Positions 5,553 through 7,870 of a stretch of 7,870 bases of DNA are shown here, in pieces. The stretch comes from Synergistaceae bacterium (GTDB lineage Bacteria > Synergistota > Synergistia > Synergistales > Synergistaceae). Position 1 is the first letter of the stretch. Every line of letters starts with the position of its first letter. A program made the translations under genes and the position numbers. The stretch spans positions 1 to 7,870 of the forward strand of contig JAUNNW010000062.1 of NCBI GenBank assembly GCA_030531285.1. The letters run 5' to 3'. The notes under the pieces were generated by a model. That model saw only the letters and a program-made list of their open reading frames with translations, ran no database searches and was not told the origin of the DNA.

Positions 5553-6755
5553 TTATTTAACGCTGAGCGTAATCGTTACGGGACCCTCCGTATAAATGTC
5601 TCTGTTCGTTCTCATTTCAAGAGTGCAGGGCTTCTGTTCCTCTTTTATTCTCTTTGAAGCGTTGGAAAGCTCCGCTGATTCCACGCTTCCCACGTTTCCC
5701 GATATAGGGTCTCTCAATATACCGTCGTTCACTGCTTTCTGATTTACAGAACGCAGCGCATTGTATATTTTAGTGTCAATTTCAGACCGAGTTTCCGTTC
5801 CGCTGAATTTAATTTTTGAAAGCAGTTCTCCTTTTTTGTATATCTGTTTTGAGTTATAGAGGCTTGCCTCGGTTACGACAGGCTCACCGTACACCGCATT
5901 TGAAACAGCGGCAAGACGCACAAGCTGCCGGCCCTTGGAATTTTTCAAATCCTTGCGCAGCTGCTTTGCAGATTCTTCACTGATTTCGGGCTCAGGAATA
6001 ACCGGCGAATTTTGTCCGAAACGTTGCGCAAGCATTTCCCTGCATTGCTCTTTAAGCATCAGCAACAACCCGTCTATTTTGTCATCGGTAAGCAGTTTTG
6101 CGTCCTCTACAACGCCCTGTGCCAGAATTTCGCCCGAAAACGCCGCTATTCTGTCTTCGCGCAGACGCCGTACGTTAGCTTTTAATTTGTCGGCCTCGCC
6201 GCGAAGAGATTTAACATTTGTCTTCAGTTCAGCAAGCTCTGACGAAAGCTGTTTCTGTTCGGCGGCAGCTTTGTCCCTCGCTTTTTCAAGCTGTTCCCTT
6301 GTTTTTTCAAGATCTTCAAGTTTTTTGTTGGCGCTATCAAGCTTTGCCGTTCCTTGGGCAAGCTCCATTTCAACCGCCGTCAGTTTGTCCCTTTTCTGCT
6401 GAAGCTCGCCCTGATTCTGGAAAAGCTGATATTCCATTGCAGATAAATTGTCGCGGTTTGTTTTCAGTTCCGCGGTAAGATTTAAAATCTGGTTTTTAAC
6501 GTATTTCATGTTAAAAATTGCCGTACGGACAGACTCGCTTGCGGTCGCGCTGACAAACAGCGTGGCAAAGGCAATCCCGACTCCGGTGAGTACAGAAATC
6601 AAGCGGGTTGTGTATTTTGGCCGGAGATTGAATATTGTGATTCTCTTTTTTCCGACTTTCATGCCGATAATATCCCCGAACCAAGCAACAACCGCACTGA
6701 CTATCAGCAGCGTCAAAAGCAGACTCCAGTTCAGTTCGCTTAAAAGTTCGGACAC
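5553..6755 (-). CDS. DUF3084 membrane-anchored coiled-coil protein
   Basis: A 400-residue protein with the DUF3084 plan. There are two N-terminal membrane segments (about 11-30 and 51-71), separated by a basic loop with GKKRITIFNLRPKYTT, the most conserved part of the family. A long Lys/Glu/Gln-rich coiled coil follows from about 88 to 203, then a compact C-terminal domain (about 205-400). The coiled coil probably lies on one side of the inner membrane as a rod or spacer. The molecular role of DUF3084 is not known to me; an envelope or chromosome-organisation role is only speculation. The GTG at 6755 is the start, with GAAGGAA (6764-6770) eight bases upstream. The gene follows the antiporter by 53 bases. 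A perfect TATAAT lies in that gap but without a good -35. Confidence 0.85.
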   Translation of the reverse strand: MSELLSELNWSLLLTLLIVSAVVAWFGDIIGMKVGKKRITIFNLRPKYTTRLISVLTGVGIAFATLFVSATASESVRTAIFNMKYVKNQILNLTAELKTNRDNLSAMEYQLFQNQGELQQKRDKLTAVEMELAQGTAKLDSANKKLEDLEKTREQLEKARDKAAAEQKQLSSELAELKTNVKSLRGEADKLKANVRRLREDRIAAFSGEILAQGVVEDAKLLTDDKIDGLLLMLKEQCREMLAQRFGQNSPVIPEPEISEESAKQLRKDLKNSKGRQLVRLAAVSNAVYGEPVVTEASLYNSKQIYKKGELLSKIKFSGTETRSEIDTKIYNALRSVNQKAVNDGILRDPISGNVGSVESAELSNASKRIKEEQKPCTLEMRTNRDIYTEGPVTITLSVK

Positions 6756-6793
6756 TTCGGCACTTCCTTCAAATGTTATACGTATCTACGCAG

Positions 6794-6799
6794 ATTATA
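6794..6799 (-). promoter_or_regulatory. Possible -10 box for the DUF3084 gene
   Basis: A perfect TATAAT on the minus strand lies 38 bases upstream of the DUF3084 start, in the only gap before it. No acceptable -35 lies 16-18 bases further upstream; the best, TTGCGG, is 20 bases away. The gene may instead be read through from the antiporter. Confidence 0.25.
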
Positions 6800-6808
6800 C
6801 TACTACTT

Positions 6809-7753
6809 TTACAAGGTTACCGCAAGATACGCGATATATACCGACAGCACAGCTATACCGTGAATTCTGTTTGCTTTTTCTCTAAGCAGAAGCGGCATAA
6901 GCGCCAAAAGCAGAACTGCAACACAGGCAGGAAAATCTATTCTTAACATCATATCCGACACAGGCAGCTTCCGTCCTGAAATTATTGAACATACGGGAAG
7001 TATCAGAGACAAATCGATTACGTTTGCGCCGACAATGTTTCCCACCGAAAGAGCAGATTCCTTTTTGCGTATGGCGGTCAGGGTAGTAACAAGTTCGGGA
7101 AGAGACGTTCCAATGGCGACAAAAGTAACAGCTATTATTCTTTCAGGCACACCGAACACTTTCGCGAGCCTGGTACCGCCGTTTATAAGAAGCTGCGAAC
7201 CACCGACTATCATTATTATTCCAACGACAAACAGTGTTACATTTTTTACAATTTGATTTTGCACCATTCGTTCTTCCGAATGCCGCACTGCACTGCTTTG
7301 CTCCTTTGCCTGACGCAGATTAAGCAGCATAAATGCTGCAAACAGAACAGAGAGCATAACGCAAGACCAAACGGACAAATGCCCAGACAGGGAACCAAGA
7401 GGAAGAAGAGCAGCGCAGACAATGAGTATTATGCATTGCAGCAGATAATCTTTGCGCGTTATAACCACCTTCATAAAAATAAATGCCAGTGCCATTATCA
7501 GTCCGGTATTGGCAGTTACGGAACCTATGGCGTTGCCTATTGCCATGTCGATTTTTCCCTGCGCGGCAGCAAGACAGGAAACGATCATCTCGGGCATGGT
7601 TGTAGCCAGACTGACTATGGTGGCGCCGATTATAAAAGTCGGAATCCCAGCTGCATGCGCTATCCAGCTCGCCGCGTCAACAAAAACGTCGCCGCCTTTA
7701 ATTACAAGAATAACGCCGAACGTAAAAATCAATGCCGCAAACAAAATGCCCAT
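6809..7753 (-). CDS. Calcium/sodium antiporter (YrbG-like, CaCA family)
   Basis: A 314-residue integral membrane exchanger with about ten hydrophobic segments and the two inverted alpha-repeats of the CaCA superfamily. Alpha-1 is GATIVSLATTMPE (43-55), with E55 and N74. Alpha-2 is AVTFVAIGTSLPE (208-220), with E220, N239 and D247. E55 and E220 are the expected cation ligands. It should exchange Ca2+ for Na+ (or H+/K+) across the inner membrane; the true counter-ion cannot be read from sequence. Between the halves lies a basic, hydrophilic loop at about 148-170. The start is the ATG at 7753, which begins directly at the first membrane segment. An upstream TTG at 7783 would add ten residues but lies in the T-run of a terminator. 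The ribosome binding site is weak (GAAAGG 12 bases away, or GTGAAG five bases away). Length is normal for the bacterial family. Confidence 0.9.
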   Translation of the reverse strand: MGILFAALIFTFGVILVIKGGDVFVDAASWIAHAAGIPTFIIGATIVSLATTMPEMIVSCLAAAQGKIDMAIGNAIGSVTANTGLIMALAFIFMKVVITRKDYLLQCIILIVCAALLPLGSLSGHLSVWSCVMLSVLFAAFMLLNLRQAKEQSSAVRHSEERMVQNQIVKNVTLFVVGIIMIVGGSQLLINGGTRLAKVFGVPERIIAVTFVAIGTSLPELVTTLTAIRKKESALSVGNIVGANVIDLSLILPVCSIISGRKLPVSDMMLRIDFPACVAVLLLALMPLLLREKANRIHGIAVLSVYIAYLAVTL

Positions 7754-7774
7754 AAACGCTTCACGCCTTTCATA

Positions 7775-7780
7775 AATATA
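7775..7780 (-). promoter_or_regulatory. Possible -10 box for the antiporter gene
   Basis: TATATT (5/6 to TATAAT) on the minus strand lies 21 bases before the antiporter ATG and just after the upstream terminator's T-run. No good -35 is seen, because that position falls inside the terminator stem. Either this is a promoter reusing terminator sequence or the antiporter depends on read-through. Confidence 0.2.
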
Positions 7781-7781
7781 C

Positions 7782-7815
7782 AAAAAGAGACTCTCTGCTT
7801 ATGCAGACAAGTCTC
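7782..7815 (-). terminator. Intrinsic terminator of an upstream unit
   Basis: On the minus strand GAGACT-TG-TCTGC pairs with GCAGA-G-AGTCTC around an ATAA loop (11 base pairs with a small internal loop), followed by TTTTTG. It ends a transcript coming from beyond the right edge, and lies only 28 bases before the antiporter start. Confidence 0.8.
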
Positions 7816-7824
7816 GTCGTTTAA

Positions 7825-7864
7825 GGCACAACCATGTGTACTCACAGAGATTGTTGACTGTGCC
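7825..7864 (-). other. Nested inverted repeat at the right edge
   Basis: GGCACA and TGTGCC are perfect complements 28 bases apart. Inside them TGTG-AGTA-CACA can form a small stem-loop. A terminator follows ten bases later on the minus strand. It may be the 3' end of a structured RNA or of a 3' untranslated region. All open frames here are short and stop before the antiporter, so no gene can be named. Confidence 0.3.
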
Positions 7865-7870
7865 GCGCCG

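Overview
The window reads as a piece of an anaerobe-like bacterial chromosome. All genes lie on the minus strand, so transcription runs from the right edge towards the left. The housekeeping part (about 1967-7753) has moderate GC. It carries a cation/Ca2+ antiporter, a DUF3084 membrane coiled-coil protein, a small Cys4 zinc-ribbon protein, S-adenosylmethionine synthetase (metK), a pyridoxal/pyridoxamine kinase, a macro-domain ADP-ribose hydrolase, a broken second macro-domain gene, and a 73-residue secreted peptide. DUF3084 proteins are known from Synergistota, Negativicutes and Cyanobacteria, so a Synergistota- or Negativicutes-like bacterium is a reasonable guess. The sequence alone does not settle it.

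Layout from right to left. An intrinsic terminator at 7782-7815 closes an unseen unit beyond the right edge. The antiporter, DUF3084, zinc-ribbon and metK genes follow with gaps of about 30-60 bases, ending at a strong terminator at 3970-3996. The kinase, macro protein, macro remnant and secreted peptide form a second unit, ending at a hairpin terminator at 1932-1960. In several genes the longest open frame begins with a GTG or TTG that lies inside the Shine-Dalgarno sequence or inside a terminator. The internal starts given here fit better.

The left 1.9 kb differs. It is visibly AT-rich and holds one solitary gene with its own candidate promoter (1883-1911) and its own terminator (178-205). 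The product joins an N-terminal HNH nuclease domain to a ParB/sulfiredoxin-like domain with a DGQHK motif, followed by about 290 residues I cannot assign. This pairs the same two activities as GmrSD, BrxU and SspE-type DNA-restriction proteins (DUF262 plus HNH), but in the opposite order. A recently acquired single-gene defence or mobile-element nuclease is the best candidate for an undescribed system here. Beyond it, positions 1-177 hold tandem 10-base repeats and perfect hairpins that resemble a dispersed repeat element rather than a gene.

The housekeeping genes give no clear joint pathway. The kinase and macro genes are probably co-transcribed, since they are 18 bases apart and in the same frame, but their functional link is unknown.
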